52,266 bases of DNA from Alphaproteobacteria bacterium (GTDB lineage Bacteria; Pseudomonadota; Alphaproteobacteria; Rickettsiales; UBA998), in NCBI GenBank assembly GCA_004293935.1, contig RDZH01000022.1:1-52266 (forward strand). The letters run 5' to 3'. Made by a program: the position numbers and the translations under genes. Positions within the stretch are counted from its first letter, which is position 1. Every line of letters starts with the position of its first letter. The notes below the pieces were generated by a model that searched no databases, was not told the origin of the DNA, and worked only from the letters and a program-made list of their open reading frames with translations. Positions 26,015 to 35,913 of this stretch are shown one piece after another.

Positions 26015-27859
26015 ATGCACGCATACCGCACCCATCATTGCAACGCTTTGAACCTTAGCCATGCAGGAAGCGAAGTCAAACTTTCTGGATGGGTACATCG
26101 CGTGCGCGATCACGGACAACTTTTATTCATTGATTTGCGGGATCATTATGGCATTACGCAATGCGTGATGGAAAGCAACCATGCTGATTTTGCTACATTG
26201 AGCCATGTGCGCAATGAATCGGTGATCACGCTGATGGGAACAGTCGTGCAGCGTGATGCTGATGCCGTCAATAGCTCCATTGAAACAGGTGCGATTGAGG
26301 TACGTATTGCCTCATATCAGATGGAATCCCCAGCCGAGCCATTGCCTATGCAAGTGAATCTGGATCGTGAGTTCCCTGAAGAAACGCGCCTAACCTACCG
26401 CTTCCTAGATTTACGCCGCGAAAAACTGCACCGTAATATCGTGCTGCGCTCAGAAGTCATTGCCCATCTACGCCGTGCAATGCAGGCACAAGGCTTCCTT
26501 GAGATTCAAACTCCTATCCTTACCGCATCATCACCTGAGGGCGCACGGGATTATCTTGTGCCAAGCCGTGTGCATCCCGGTAAATTCTATGCCTTGCCAC
26601 AAGCACCGCAAATGTTCAAACAATTACTCATGACCAGTGGCTTTGACCGCTATTTCCAAATAGCACCATGTTTTCGTGATGAAGATGCACGCGCTGATCG
26701 CTCTCCGGGTGAATTTTATCAGCTTGATATGGAGCTTGCCTTTGCCACACAAGATGATGTGTTTAACGTCGTAGAACCCGTGGTTGCAGGATTATTCCGT
26801 GAGTTTTCCAACAAAACTATTGCGGCGCAACCCTTCCCGCATATTCCCTACCGTACCGCCATGTTGAAATATGGTTGTGATAAGCCTGATTTGCGTAACC
26901 CGATTGAAATTATTGATGCAGCCGATATTTGGGCAAATACCGAGTTCAAGATTTTTGCACAAATTGCAGCGCAAGGCGGGTGCATCCGTGGCATCCCTGC
27001 CCCGTCAGTAGCGGATAAACCGCGCAGTTTCTTTGATAAAATGATTGATTTTGCGACAAGCTGTGGCGCAAAAGGACTCGCCTATATTGTCATTGATGCT
27101 GATGGCAGCGCGAAAGGACCGATTGCAAAATTCCTTCCTGAAGATCGCTTGAACATAATGAAAGAGCGTGCCAACCTCAAAGCAGGCGATGCCATCTTCT
27201 TTGCTTCGGGAACAGAAGCGGATGCTGCGGATATTGCGGGCAAGGTACGTACCGAATTGGGCAAGCAGCTTGATTTGATTGATCCCAATGTGTTCTCATT
27301 CTGTTGGGTGGTTGATTTCCCGTATTTTGAGTGGGACGCGGAAGAACATAAAATCATCTTCTCGCATAATCCATTTTCCATGCCACAAGGTGGGCTTGAG
27401 GTGTTAGAGCAAGCCGAAGGAAACAAAGAAAAACTCCTTGAAATCCTTGCTTATCAATATGATATTGTGTGCAACGGCATTGAACTTTCTTCAGGTGCAA
27501 TCCGTAATCATCGCCCCGATATTATGAAAAAAGCCTTTGCCATTGCAGGCTACGGCGAAGAAGTGCTGGAGCAAAAATTTGGCGCGCTCTGGCGTGCATT
27601 CCATTATGGCGCACCGCCTCATGGTGGCATTGCCCCGGGTATTGACCGTATGGTGATGTTGCTCGCGGATGAGCCGAACATTCGTGAAGTGATTGCGTTC
27701 CCAATGAATCAACGTGCAGAAGATTTATTGATGAATGCTCCTGCCAATGTAGAGGAAAAACAATTACGTGAGCTGAATATTCAACTTTCACCAAAAGCAC
27801 TAAAAGCCTTATCCACGGAACAAGGCGAACAACCAACACAGGTGAAACACGTAGGTTAA
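26015..27859 (+). CDS. aspS: Aspartyl-tRNA synthetase
   Basis: 614 aa, class II synthetase of the bacterial type with an inserted GAD domain (about 290-430). The N-terminal anticodon-binding OB fold contains [20 protein letters not shown]. Motif 2 is around [17 protein letters not shown] and motif 3 is GIDRMVML. Full length. It heads a likely aspS-apaG pair, apaG starting 2 bases after its stop. Confidence 0.97.
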   Translation: MHAYRTHHCNALNLSHAGSEVKLSGWVHRVRDHGQLLFIDLRDHYGITQCVMESNHADFATLSHVRNESVITLMGTVVQRDADAVNSSIETGAIEVRIASYQMESPAEPLPMQVNLDREFPEETRLTYRFLDLRREKLHRNIVLRSEVIAHLRRAMQAQGFLEIQTPILTASSPEGARDYLVPSRVHPGKFYALPQAPQMFKQLLMTSGFDRYFQIAPCFRDEDARADRSPGEFYQLDMELAFATQDDVFNVVEPVVAGLFREFSNKTIAAQPFPHIPYRTAMLKYGCDKPDLRNPIEIIDAADIWANTEFKIFAQIAAQGGCIRGIPAPSVADKPRSFFDKMIDFATSCGAKGLAYIVIDADGSAKGPIAKFLPEDRLNIMKERANLKAGDAIFFASGTEADAADIAGKVRTELGKQLDLIDPNVFSFCWVVDFPYFEWDAEEHKIIFSHNPFSMPQGGLEVLEQAEGNKEKLLEILAYQYDIVCNGIELSSGAIRNHRPDIMKKAFAIAGYGEEVLEQKFGALWRAFHYGAPPHGGIAPGIDRMVMLLADEPNIREVIAFPMNQRAEDLLMNAPANVEEKQLRELNIQLSPKALKALSTEQGEQPTQVKHVG

Positions 27860-27861
27860 GA

Positions 27862-28257
27862 ATGTTTTCCAAAACAACCCATCAAGTTGAAATCACCGTC
27901 ATTCCCACCTATTTGGATGATCAATCCGATGGTGCGCAGGGGCATTATGTGTGGGCATATCGCGTGCGCCTCGAAAATCATGGGGAACGCACATTGCAAC
28001 TCATGAACCGTCATTGGGAAGTGATGGATGCAACAGGATATGTACAACATGTGCGTGGCGCGGGTGTCGTGGGTGAGCAACCTATATTACACGCAGGTGA
28101 TGTCTATCATTATACCAGCGGCACAGTGCTTTCCACCTCATCAGGCATGATGGTTGGGGAATATGAAATGGTTGATCCACAAACAGGGGAATCATTTTGG
28201 GTGGAGATACCCGCTTTTTCTTTGGATAGCACGGATCAAATGCTACGTCCAAACTAA
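27862..28257 (+). CDS. apaG: ApaG-domain protein
   Basis: 131 aa. Small fibronectin-III-like protein; ApaG of Salmonella was linked to Co/Mg homeostasis but the biochemical role is unclear. The core WAYRVRLENHGERTLQLMNRHW and GGM-type GEYEMVDPQTGESFWVEIPAFSL match the family. It starts 2 bases after aspS, so it is very likely co-translated. Confidence 0.9.
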   Translation: MFSKTTHQVEITVIPTYLDDQSDGAQGHYVWAYRVRLENHGERTLQLMNRHWEVMDATGYVQHVRGAGVVGEQPILHAGDVYHYTSGTVLSTSSGMMVGEYEMVDPQTGESFWVEIPAFSLDSTDQMLRPN

Positions 28258-28273
28258 GAACGAATATTTTATT

Positions 28274-28327
28274 TGCGCTATCTTCATTCTTATATATATA
28301 TAAGGTCTAACGAATAACGATAGCGCA
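28274..28327 (+). promoter_or_regulatory. Hairpin between apaG and the small lipoprotein
   Basis: Arms TGCGCTATC (28274-28282) and GATAGCGCA (28319-28327), with a self-complementary TATATATATATA inside. It sits 17 bases before the lipoprotein ATG, so it could end apaG transcripts or control the next gene. Confidence 0.4.
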
Positions 28328-28343
28328 CGAAAGGCGAACGGCA

Positions 28344-28625
28344 ATGCGGAACAAGATACGAGCAGTAGAGTTTTTTATACTCATGATAGCAATCACAGGC
28401 TGTGGCGCAGGTGGTAGCTCTAGGTCCGCATGGGAACAATATGATTATCGTAGTACCGTTACCTATGATAATGATACAGGCTATACCGCCCCACATTATG
28501 GCTATACGGGCGATATGGAGCGCGATGTCGAAGCCAAAAAACAATATTATCAAGATAATGATGAGTATTACACCTCCCCGACCGATTTTGGATGCAGCCC
28601 AGATAATCCCGGCATGTGTAACTAA
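28344..28625 (+). CDS. Small lipoprotein of unknown function
   Basis: 93 aa: signal sequence FFILMIAIT with lipobox IAITGC, then a Tyr/Asp/Gly-rich tail with no recognised domain (YDYRSTVTYDNDTGYTAPHYG) and two further Cys near the C terminus. Predicted to be anchored to a membrane through the Cys at about position 20. Ser/Gly after the Cys suggests export to the outer membrane. It lacks a strong ribosome site (GGCGAACGGCA precedes the ATG). I do not recognise the family. Confidence 0.6.
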   Translation: MRNKIRAVEFFILMIAITGCGAGGSSRSAWEQYDYRSTVTYDNDTGYTAPHYGYTGDMERDVEAKKQYYQDNDEYYTSPTDFGCSPDNPGMCN

Positions 28626-28801
28626 GGTGAGAAATCGCGCATAATCACGCGAATCATTGCCTTGCACGCAATTTTTTGTGAAGTTTTTGCCTTTTACGGC
28701 AATAAATGCTTGCTTTTTTGATGATATTCCTTATGAATAGAGGGGAATTTATCATTGCTGCATCACCACTAGGTGAGGCACAGAAGGGGTTATCAACTTA
28801 T

Positions 28802-30502
28802 ATGCAACTAGCAGAACAGAAACAAAACGAACAATTTGAAGAATTTGGAGCGCTATTTGAAGCATCACTTAGCCAATCAGATGTCAAAGAAGGTGACGTT
28901 GTCAAAGGAATTGTGATCGATATTCGTGGCGATATCGTATCCATCGATGTCGGATTAAAATCCGAAGGACGTATCTCATTAAAAGAATTTGCACAGGGAA
29001 TACACGCCCCTGAAGTGCATGTCGGAGATGCGATTGAAGTCTATGTAGAACGTCTTGAAAACCGTCAAGGTGAGTTAGTATTGAGCCGTGAGCGCGCAGT
29101 GCGTGAAGCCGCGTGGGTGGATTTAGAGTCCGCAGCCGAAACGGGCGAACATGTGATGGGCGTGATCTTTGGCAAAGTCAAAGGTGGATTTACCGTCAAT
29201 GTGAAAGGCGCGGTAGCGTTCCTTCCGGGAAGCCAAGTGGATATTCGTCCGATCAAAGATATCACGCCCCTTATTGGCGTAGAGCAACCTTTTGTGATCT
29301 TGAAGATGGATCGCAAACGTGGCAATATCGTAGTATCGCGTCGTGCGATTATGGAAGAATCACGTCAAGGTCAGCGTGAGGAAATCCTCGAAAATATCCG
29401 CGAAGGTCATATTATGGATGGCGTGGTCAAGAACATCACGGATTACGGTGCGTTCATTGATCTTGGTGGCGTTGATGGCTTGCTGCACGTCACAGATATT
29501 TCATGGAAACGTATCAATCATCCTTCAGAAGTATTCGCCGTGGGTGATGCCGTGAAAGTGATCGTTACCAAGTTTGATCAAGAGTCTAAGCGTATCTCGC
29601 TTGGTATGAAGCAACTCGAAAGCAATCCATGGGATGGTGCAGAACATATTTATGTTTCTGGAGCGCGCTTCCAAGGTAAAGTCAGCAACATCACGGATTA
29701 TGGTGTGTTTGTTGAGTTGGATGATGGCATTGAAGGCTTGGTGCATGTCTCTGAAATGAGCTGGACGAAGAAGAATTTGCACCCATCGAAAATCATTGCT
29801 TTAGGTGAAAAAGTGGATGTGATGGTTCTCGAAGTGGAATTGAACAAGCACCGTATTTCTCTTGGTATGAAACAATGCCAAGAAAACCCTTGGGAGCAAT
29901 TTGCTAGCAAGCATAAAGTGGGTGATGTTATTGAAGCAGCGATCACCAATATCACCGAATTCGGTCTATTCGTAGGTCTGGATCAAGATATTGACGGTCT
30001 CGTGCATCATTCTGATATTAGCTGGACGCAAGCAAGCGAAGAAGCCGTGAAAGAATTCAACAAAGCTGATGTCATTAAAGCGAAGATTTTGTTGATCGAT
30101 GCCGATAAAGAGCGCGTCAGCTTGGGTATTAAGCAACTTGAAGAAGCCCCTGCTGGTAGCGATCTACGTCGTGGTGAGCAAGTCACCTGTGAAGTTATCG
30201 AAGTGCAAAAAGAAGGTCTTGCGGTGAAACTTTCCGATAATAAAGAAGGATTCATCAAGAAAGCAGAACTTTCAAGCGATCGCAAAGAGCAACGCACCGA
30301 ACGCTTTACTGTTGGCGATCGTATTGATGCCAAAGTCGTTTCTACCGATAAAAAATCTGGTCAGGTACAACTTTCAATCAAGCAACTTGAAATCGAACAA
30401 CATAAGCAAGCGATCAAAGATTACGGTTCAACCGATAGTGGCGCAACCTTGGGCGATATTTTAGGTGCGGCACTTGGTCGTGCGGATGAAGGGAAGCGTT
30501 AA
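28802..30502 (+). CDS. rpsA: 30S ribosomal protein S1
   Basis: 566 aa from the ATG at 28802 (MQLAEQKQNEQFEEFGALFE), which gives the usual alphaproteobacterial S1 length. Earlier in-frame ATGs at 28706, 28721 and 28733 would add up to 32 residues that look unlike S1. Six S1 OB repeats are visible, with the repeated DYGxFVxLxxxxGLxHxSxxSW pattern. S1 binds mRNA and helps initiation. No strong Shine-Dalgarno sequence precedes any candidate start, as usual for self-regulated rpsA. It heads the rpsA-sppA-ihfB-lapA-trpFBA row. Confidence 0.9.
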   Translation: MQLAEQKQNEQFEEFGALFEASLSQSDVKEGDVVKGIVIDIRGDIVSIDVGLKSEGRISLKEFAQGIHAPEVHVGDAIEVYVERLENRQGELVLSRERAVREAAWVDLESAAETGEHVMGVIFGKVKGGFTVNVKGAVAFLPGSQVDIRPIKDITPLIGVEQPFVILKMDRKRGNIVVSRRAIMEESRQGQREEILENIREGHIMDGVVKNITDYGAFIDLGGVDGLLHVTDISWKRINHPSEVFAVGDAVKVIVTKFDQESKRISLGMKQLESNPWDGAEHIYVSGARFQGKVSNITDYGVFVELDDGIEGLVHVSEMSWTKKNLHPSKIIALGEKVDVMVLEVELNKHRISLGMKQCQENPWEQFASKHKVGDVIEAAITNITEFGLFVGLDQDIDGLVHHSDISWTQASEEAVKEFNKADVIKAKILLIDADKERVSLGIKQLEEAPAGSDLRRGEQVTCEVIEVQKEGLAVKLSDNKEGFIKKAELSSDRKEQRTERFTVGDRIDAKVVSTDKKSGQVQLSIKQLEIEQHKQAIKDYGSTDSGATLGDILGAALGRADEGKR

Positions 30503-30530
30503 TCGTTTTGATAGATGAGAGGTAGGCATC

Positions 30531-31463
30531 ATGGCACTAACAAGCGATAGTTTCATCGAACGTAGCTATTTGCGCAAGCAAGTAACGAAGTGGAAAATGG
30601 TCGCATTAGCTGTTGTGGTGCTTTCCCTCATATCTTTTTTTGAAAAAAACCAGACCCTCACTGATGTGACGAGTGAAGATTACATCGCACGCATCACGAT
30701 TGAGGGGGTTATTGTCGAAGATGACAAATTATTTGATCTTCTTGATCAGGTAGCAAACGACAAGCACGCGAAAGCACTTATCCTGCACCTCAATTCCCCC
30801 GGAGGAACGGCGGTTGCGGGTGAAGTGTTACTTCAAAAAATCAAAGATATACGGGAAAAGAAACCCGTTGTTTCTTCCATGCGTTCATTATGCGCTTCCG
30901 CATGTTATATGATTTCCCTTGCATCGGATCGCTCCTTTGCCATGCAGGGTACGATTACAGGTTCTATCGGCGTGATTTTCCAAATGGCGGAAATGTCCGA
31001 ATTAGCGCAAAAAATTGGCATCACTCCTATTACGATTAAATCGGGTACGTACAAAGGGTCGCCCTCGATGGATAAGCCTATCACCGATGATGAACGCGCC
31101 ATCATCCAATCCATGATTGATGAATTTCACAATGTTTTTGTGCAGATGGTGTCAGATCATCGCAAGATTCCTGTCGAGCAGGTGCGTATCCTTGCTGATG
31201 GGCGCATCTATAGTGCGCAGCGTGCCAAAGAACTAAACCTTGTGGATGCCTTGGGTGGCGAAAAAGAAGCGCGTGCGTGGTTGGCAACTGAGAAAAAAAT
31301 AGCACAAGATTTAGAAGTACGTCCGCTGCACATCAAATCACGCATGGATAATTTTTTAGAAAAACTTGAAGAGAGTGCGGATATTCCGAATATGGTATCA
31401 GGAGCATCGCGTTCTGGCTTGATGTTAACATGGCAACCTAGTATTCAAAACTTGGTAAATTAA
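30531..31463 (+). CDS. sppA: Signal peptide peptidase SppA (S49 family)
   Basis: 310 aa. One N-terminal membrane anchor (about 23-38) and a periplasmic serine-lysine protease domain that degrades cleaved signal peptides. LHLNSPGGTAVAGE forms the oxyanion region. Candidate catalytic residues are Ser123 in CASACY and Lys175 in GTYKGSP, 52 residues apart, as in the short SppA form. The usual ASGGYY around the Ser is here ASACYM, which is atypical. Position between rpsA and ihfB is conserved in many alphaproteobacteria. Confidence 0.92.
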   Translation: MALTSDSFIERSYLRKQVTKWKMVALAVVVLSLISFFEKNQTLTDVTSEDYIARITIEGVIVEDDKLFDLLDQVANDKHAKALILHLNSPGGTAVAGEVLLQKIKDIREKKPVVSSMRSLCASACYMISLASDRSFAMQGTITGSIGVIFQMAEMSELAQKIGITPITIKSGTYKGSPSMDKPITDDERAIIQSMIDEFHNVFVQMVSDHRKIPVEQVRILADGRIYSAQRAKELNLVDALGGEKEARAWLATEKKIAQDLEVRPLHIKSRMDNFLEKLEESADIPNMVSGASRSGLMLTWQPSIQNLVN

Positions 31464-31489
31464 TTTTTATACAAAAACACATTTCTATG

Positions 31490-31518
31490 TTGCAAAGCGA
31501 AAAAAATAGGGATATATT
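31490..31518 (+). promoter_or_regulatory. ihfB promoter giving a leaderless transcript
   Basis: TTGCAA (31490-31495), 17-base spacer, TATATT (31513-31518). The ATG is at 31525, about 7 bases after the -10, so transcription should begin at the start codon. No ribosome site precedes the ATG. Confidence 0.6.
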
Positions 31519-31524
31519 CGCGGT

Positions 31525-31815
31525 ATGACACGATCCGAACTTATTACATTTATGTTGAAGCGCTATCCTCATCTTGGTCAAAAGGGAGCTGATCTCCTTG
31601 TGAACCGCATATTGGGTGAAATATCGCAGAATTTATCACTTGGTAATCGTATTGAATTGCGCGGCTTTGGCGCGTTTTCAATCCGTTCACGCGATCCTCG
31701 AACGGCGCGCAATCCGAAGAATGGCACAACCGTTCAGGTGGATAAGCGTCATTCCATCTATTTCCGTGCGGGAAAGGAATTACGTGAGCGCATGAATCTT
31801 GACGATAAGGCATAA
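31525..31815 (+). CDS. ihfB: Integration host factor subunit beta
   Basis: 96 aa DNA-bending protein of the HU/IHF family, partner of IhfA. MTRSELITFMLKRYPHLGQK and RIELRGFGAFSIRSRDPRTARNPKNG are typical, including the Pro-bearing beta arm that inserts into the minor groove. It lies between sppA and lapA, as in many alphaproteobacteria. Confidence 0.95.
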   Translation: MTRSELITFMLKRYPHLGQKGADLLVNRILGEISQNLSLGNRIELRGFGAFSIRSRDPRTARNPKNGTTVQVDKRHSIYFRAGKELRERMNLDDKA

Positions 31816-31824
31816 TATCCGCTT

Positions 31825-32196
31825 ATGATAATGCGCTGGATGATGCGAACTATTCTTTTCGTGATAACATGCATGGTGGTTTCACTAAGCATCATGAATG
31901 ATCACATCATTCATCTGCATATTCCTTTGGGTGATCATTATGAAGTCGCGCTCTATCGCGTTCTGTTTTTCGCACTAGCCTTAGGCATCCTCATGGGGGC
32001 GATTTCATCGGTTCTCTATGAGCGCGATAAATATCGCCTTCTCAAGAAACACAGTGCGCAGCAGCAAACAACCATTGCATCTTTGCAGCAAGAGGTTGCG
32101 GCTTTGCGTGCTGAAGCGCAGGCGATGCATGAGCTACAACGCAGCACGCGCCTTGACTATGATGCACCACAACTCATCCATCCATTATCCTCATGA
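31825..32196 (+). CDS. lapA: LapA-domain (DUF1049) membrane protein
   Basis: 123 aa with two membrane segments (about 8-26 and 47-66) and a cytoplasmic coiled coil (about 70-108, QQQTTIASLQQEVAALRAEA). In enterobacteria LapA works with LapB in regulating LPS synthesis through LpxC; here only the LapA half is present. It follows ihfB by 9 bases and overlaps trpF by 4. Confidence 0.85.
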   Translation: MIMRWMMRTILFVITCMVVSLSIMNDHIIHLHIPLGDHYEVALYRVLFFALALGILMGAISSVLYERDKYRLLKKHSAQQQTTIASLQQEVAALRAEAQAMHELQRSTRLDYDAPQLIHPLSS

Positions 32197-32840
32197 AAGC
32201 AGCCACACTTAAAATATGCGGATTGAGTTCTGAGGAAGCCATCGATGCAGGCATGGCGCGTGGCATTGGGTTTATGGGCTTTATCATGGTGGAACATTCA
32301 TTGCGTTATGTTGCACCTGATCGCTTTGCCCCGTTGGCACGGCGCATTCCCAGCCACATCCATAGTGTGCTTGTCAGCATGGATGCGAGCAATGAAGCCC
32401 TTGATGCCTATGTAACGCACCACCGCCCTTCCATGATGCAACTGCACGGACACGAATCCCCGCAGCGCATGGCAGAAGTGAAAGCACGTTATGATCTCCC
32501 CATCATCAAAGCCTATGGGGTAAGCGCAGTTGCTGATCTTCATGCCGCCATCAGAGAATCTGCTACTGTAGCGGATTGGTTACTATGGGATACCAAACGC
32601 TGCGATGGCACATCGGGTGGCACAGGGCAAACATTTGATTGGAGCATTCTCACCTCAGTGACAATTCCCCTGCCCTATTTCCTCTCAGGTGGCATTGATG
32701 CATGGAACATTGTGCAAGCAACACAGCAAACAAATGCGGAATATTTTGACGTTTCTTCCTCATTAGAATATCCAAAGGGCGTAAAGGATGTCGGTCGCAT
32801 CCACCAATTTATTGATCATTATGAGAGATGTGTACGATGA
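32193..32840 (+). CDS. trpF: Phosphoribosylanthranilate isomerase
   Basis: 215 aa TIM-barrel enzyme of tryptophan synthesis. [14 protein letters not shown] with the catalytic Cys, MMQLHGHES, and [16 protein letters not shown] with the catalytic Asp are intact, as is LSGGID. It overlaps lapA by 4 bases and trpB by 4, giving a tightly coupled lapA-trpF-trpB-trpA set. The other trp genes are not in the window. Confidence 0.95.
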   Translation: MKAATLKICGLSSEEAIDAGMARGIGFMGFIMVEHSLRYVAPDRFAPLARRIPSHIHSVLVSMDASNEALDAYVTHHRPSMMQLHGHESPQRMAEVKARYDLPIIKAYGVSAVADLHAAIRESATVADWLLWDTKRCDGTSGGTGQTFDWSILTSVTIPLPYFLSGGIDAWNIVQATQQTNAEYFDVSSSLEYPKGVKDVGRIHQFIDHYERCVR

Positions 32841-34030
32841 CGAATTATCCAGATGATAACGGGCATTTTGGTATCTATGGCGGGCGTTATGTCGCAGAAA
32901 CATTGATGCCTTTGATTTTACAGGTGGAGCAAGCCTATAATGAGGTGCGCACCAACCCCGCATTTCATGAAGAATTCCACAATTTATGTACGCATTATAC
33001 AGGCAGACCCAGCCCTCTTTATTTTGCCAAGCGTATCAGTGACTATGCAGGCGGTGCAAAAATCTATTTTAAGCGTGATGAATTAAACCATACGGGCGCA
33101 CATAAGATCAATAATTGTCTTGGGCAGATTCTTGTGGCCAAACATATGGGCAAAAAGCGTATTATTGCCGAAACAGGGGCAGGACAACATGGCGTAGCAA
33201 CCGCTACTGTATGCGCCTTGATGGGGCTGCAATGCGTTGTCTATATGGGCGCAAAAGATATGGCACGTCAACAACCTAATGTGTTCCGTATGAAGCTGCT
33301 TGGCGCAGAAGTACGGGGCGTTGAGGCGGGTAGCGCGACACTGAAAGATGCCATGAATGAAGCATTGCGTGATTGGGTCACGCATGTGGATGATACCTAT
33401 TACCTAATTGGCACAGCCGCAGGCCCGCATCCTTATCCTATGATGGTGCGTGACTTCCAATCAGTGATTGGCACGGAAGTGCGCGAACAAATGCTGCAGC
33501 GTGAAGGACGATTGCCCGATAGCTTAGTCGCGTGCATTGGTGGTGGTTCAAATGCTATTGGTTTGTTCCATCCATTTTTGCGCGATGCATCCGTGCAGTG
33601 CATTGGTGTTGAGGCTGGTGGCGAAGGGATCGAGAGTACGCGTCATGCTGCATCGCTCACGCGAGGTAGCGCAGGTATTCTGCACGGCAACAAAACCTAT
33701 TTATTACACAATGAGGATGGGCAGATCACGCAAACCCATTCTATTTCTGCGGGGCTTGATTATCCGGGTATTGGCCCTGAACATGCATGGTTGCATGATA
33801 CGGGGCGTGTGCAGTATGTGAGCATTACCGACAAAGAAGCATTGCACGCATTTCAATTATGCGCATCGTTGGAAGGCATTATTCCCGCCCTTGAACCAAG
33901 CCATGCCCTAGCCCATGTGCTGAAGATCGCACCGACATTGCCCCGCGATCATGTGTTGGTGATGAATCTTTGTGGACGCGGTGATAAGGATATTCATACG
34001 GTTGCAAGTCATTTAGGAGTCAGTCTATGA
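32837..34030 (+). CDS. trpB: Tryptophan synthase beta chain
   Basis: 397 aa from the ATG at 32837, which overlaps the trpF stop by 4 bases; an ATG at 32828 would add three residues. PLP-dependent condensation of indole with serine. The PLP lysine is Lys90 in [23 protein letters not shown] and the phosphate-binding GGGSNAIG are present. [12 protein letters not shown] is a family mark. It overlaps trpA by 4 bases. Confidence 0.97.
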   Translation: MTNYPDDNGHFGIYGGRYVAETLMPLILQVEQAYNEVRTNPAFHEEFHNLCTHYTGRPSPLYFAKRISDYAGGAKIYFKRDELNHTGAHKINNCLGQILVAKHMGKKRIIAETGAGQHGVATATVCALMGLQCVVYMGAKDMARQQPNVFRMKLLGAEVRGVEAGSATLKDAMNEALRDWVTHVDDTYYLIGTAAGPHPYPMMVRDFQSVIGTEVREQMLQREGRLPDSLVACIGGGSNAIGLFHPFLRDASVQCIGVEAGGEGIESTRHAASLTRGSAGILHGNKTYLLHNEDGQITQTHSISAGLDYPGIGPEHAWLHDTGRVQYVSITDKEALHAFQLCASLEGIIPALEPSHALAHVLKIAPTLPRDHVLVMNLCGRGDKDIHTVASHLGVSL

Positions 34031-34821
34031 ATCGATTAGCTGAATGCTTTACGGCGTTACGCGCCCAAAATAAAACCGCCTTTATCCCCTATCTCATGGC
34101 GGGTGATCCTGATGCGGATACAAGCCTTGCGGTGATGCACGCTCTCGCAAACCATGGTGCAGATGTGCTGGAATTGGGCTTTCCCTTTTCTGATCCGACT
34201 GCCGATGGGATAGCCATTCAACATGCAGGGAATCGCGCTTTAGCAGCAGGCATGACCTTGAAAAAAACGCTGGAACTCTGCACACGCTTTCGTGAAAGCA
34301 ACCAGCACACCCCCATTATCTTGATGGGTTATGCCAATCCTGTGATGCATTATGGCTATGATGCATGTGCCAAGGCGATGCATAGCGCAGGGGTAGATGG
34401 CATTATTATTGTCGATATTCCGCCCGAAGAAGAGCAAGAGATTGTTCCTGCATTACGCGCCCATCACGTCGATTTCATCCGTTTGCTTGCCCCCACCACC
34501 CTAGGGGAACGCTTGCCGAAAATCTTACATTCCTGCACGGGGTTTGTCTATGCCATTGGCATCAAAGGCATCACAGGCACGCATAGTGCCAATCATGATG
34601 AGCTACGCGATCGCATTGCCACCATCCGCACGCACACCGATCTTCCTATTGTCTCTGGCTTTGGCGTGCATAGTGCTGAGCAAATACGCAGCTATGCGGA
34701 ATTTTGTGACGGCGTGGTGGTTGGCTCTGCCTTGGTGCAGCATCTTTATGAAGCACATCGTGCGGGGCAGAATGTTGCTGACGCTGCGCAACGCTGGATT
34801 AAGACGATCCTTGCCGTCTAA
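34027..34821 (+). CDS. trpA: Tryptophan synthase alpha chain
   Basis: 264 aa TIM barrel, partner of TrpB, releasing indole from indole-3-glycerol phosphate. [14 protein letters not shown] carries the catalytic Glu, IIVDIPPEE the second acid, and [11 protein letters not shown] the phosphate loop. Full length. In many alphaproteobacteria accD and folC follow, but here a hairpin-rich 224-base gap and a nitrilase gene follow. Confidence 0.96.
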   Translation: MNRLAECFTALRAQNKTAFIPYLMAGDPDADTSLAVMHALANHGADVLELGFPFSDPTADGIAIQHAGNRALAAGMTLKKTLELCTRFRESNQHTPIILMGYANPVMHYGYDACAKAMHSAGVDGIIIVDIPPEEEQEIVPALRAHHVDFIRLLAPTTLGERLPKILHSCTGFVYAIGIKGITGTHSANHDELRDRIATIRTHTDLPIVSGFGVHSAEQIRSYAEFCDGVVVGSALVQHLYEAHRAGQNVADAAQRWIKTILAV

Positions 34822-34894
34822 AATATAGCACGGTTCATTGAATGTGTTTTTTTAAGAACAAACTTATCAAACTGTGTTATGCTCTTATTCGAGT

Positions 34895-34957
34895 ACTCTA
34901 GCACTTCAATTTCATTACTCATCTTGGATGGGCAATGAAATTGAATATTGCTAGAGT
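34895..34957. repeat. Hairpin 1 after trpA
   Basis: Arms ACTCTAGCA/TGCTAGAGT and TCAATTTCATT/AATGAAATTGA enclose a loop of about 17 bases. It is the first of two large hairpins in the trpA to nitrilase gap. Confidence 0.65.
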
Positions 34958-34967
34958 TTATAATAAC

Positions 34968-35032
34968 TTATAGCAATTTCTCAGCTTAAGATTTTCCAAA
35001 AAATGAGAAAATCTTAAGCTGAATTGCTATAA
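34968..35032. repeat. Hairpin 2 after trpA
   Basis: TTATAGCAAT pairs with ATTGCTATAA and TCAGCTTAAGATTTTC with GAAAATCTTAAGCTGA, 26 pairs with a single 3-base bulge. It ends 14 bases before the nitrilase ATG. Perfect pairing over this length suggests a mobile or recently spread element. Confidence 0.7.
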
Positions 35033-35045
35033 CCTACGGCATTTT

Positions 35046-35912
35046 ATGACAGAACCCTCAGCAACTTCGCATGTGCGTGTCGCGTGCATTCAACTCACCT
35101 CCATCAATGATGAAGCGCATAATATCGCACTCCTATCGCGCATGGTGGAAGAAGCGGTCACACAAGGGGCGCAACTGATCGCCACGCCTGAGAATAGCTT
35201 CTATATGCGCGCCAGTGATCGTGATCATGTGCCACTCGCCGCGATGCATGTTCATGCAGGGGTACTCGCCATGCAAGCATTAGCGATACGTCATGGGGTG
35301 TGGATCTTGATCGGTTCTTTATTTGTGCCTTCTACCGAGCCACCTTTGCAAGGGGGGCGTTGGTTTAATCGTTCAGTGATGATTGATCCGCAAGGGCGCA
35401 TTGCGTGTCATTATGATAAAATCCATCTCTTTGACGCATCTTTTGATGAACACACGCATTATCGTGAATCAGCACGTATTTGCCCCGGCAATCAAGTGGG
35501 AATCGTCACGACCCCGTGGGGGAAAATTGGGATGACTATCTGCTATGATGTCCGCTTCCCGCATCTCTATCGTGATCTTGCCAAACATGGCGTTGAGATG
35601 ATTGCCGTGCCTGCTGCCTTTGCAGAGATTACGGGACGCGCTCATTGGCACGTCTTGCTACGCGCCCGTGCTATTGAAAATGGTGCTTATGTACTTGCCC
35701 CTGCCCAATGCGGCGTACATCCCGGCAATAAGCGCACCTATGGTCATGCGATGATCGTCAATCCGTGGGGAGAAATTATTGCCGAAGCGGGCGATGAACC
35801 AACCATCATCTATGCAACGCTGGATCGTGCGCATGTACAGCGTGTACGCACCAACCTTCCCACCTTGCAGCATGATCGCCATTATTTCGCACCGCCTGAA
35901 TATATGATTTAG
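35046..35912 (+). CDS. Nitrilase-superfamily carbon-nitrogen hydrolase (Nit1/NIT2-like)
   Basis: 288 aa with the complete Glu-Lys-Cys triad: Glu49 in TPENSF, Lys125 in YDKIHLFD and Cys166 in ICYDVRFP. This pattern is that of the branch containing deaminated glutathione amidase and omega-amidases, so it probably removes an amide from a dicarboxylic or peptide metabolite; the exact substrate cannot be read. The stop is 1 base from the convergent ftsE stop. No typical grxC neighbour. Confidence 0.88.
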   Translation: MTEPSATSHVRVACIQLTSINDEAHNIALLSRMVEEAVTQGAQLIATPENSFYMRASDRDHVPLAAMHVHAGVLAMQALAIRHGVWILIGSLFVPSTEPPLQGGRWFNRSVMIDPQGRIACHYDKIHLFDASFDEHTHYRESARICPGNQVGIVTTPWGKIGMTICYDVRFPHLYRDLAKHGVEMIAVPAAFAEITGRAHWHVLLRARAIENGAYVLAPAQCGVHPGNKRTYGHAMIVNPWGEIIAEAGDEPTIIYATLDRAHVQRVRTNLPTLQHDRHYFAPPEYMI

Positions 35913-35913
35913 C

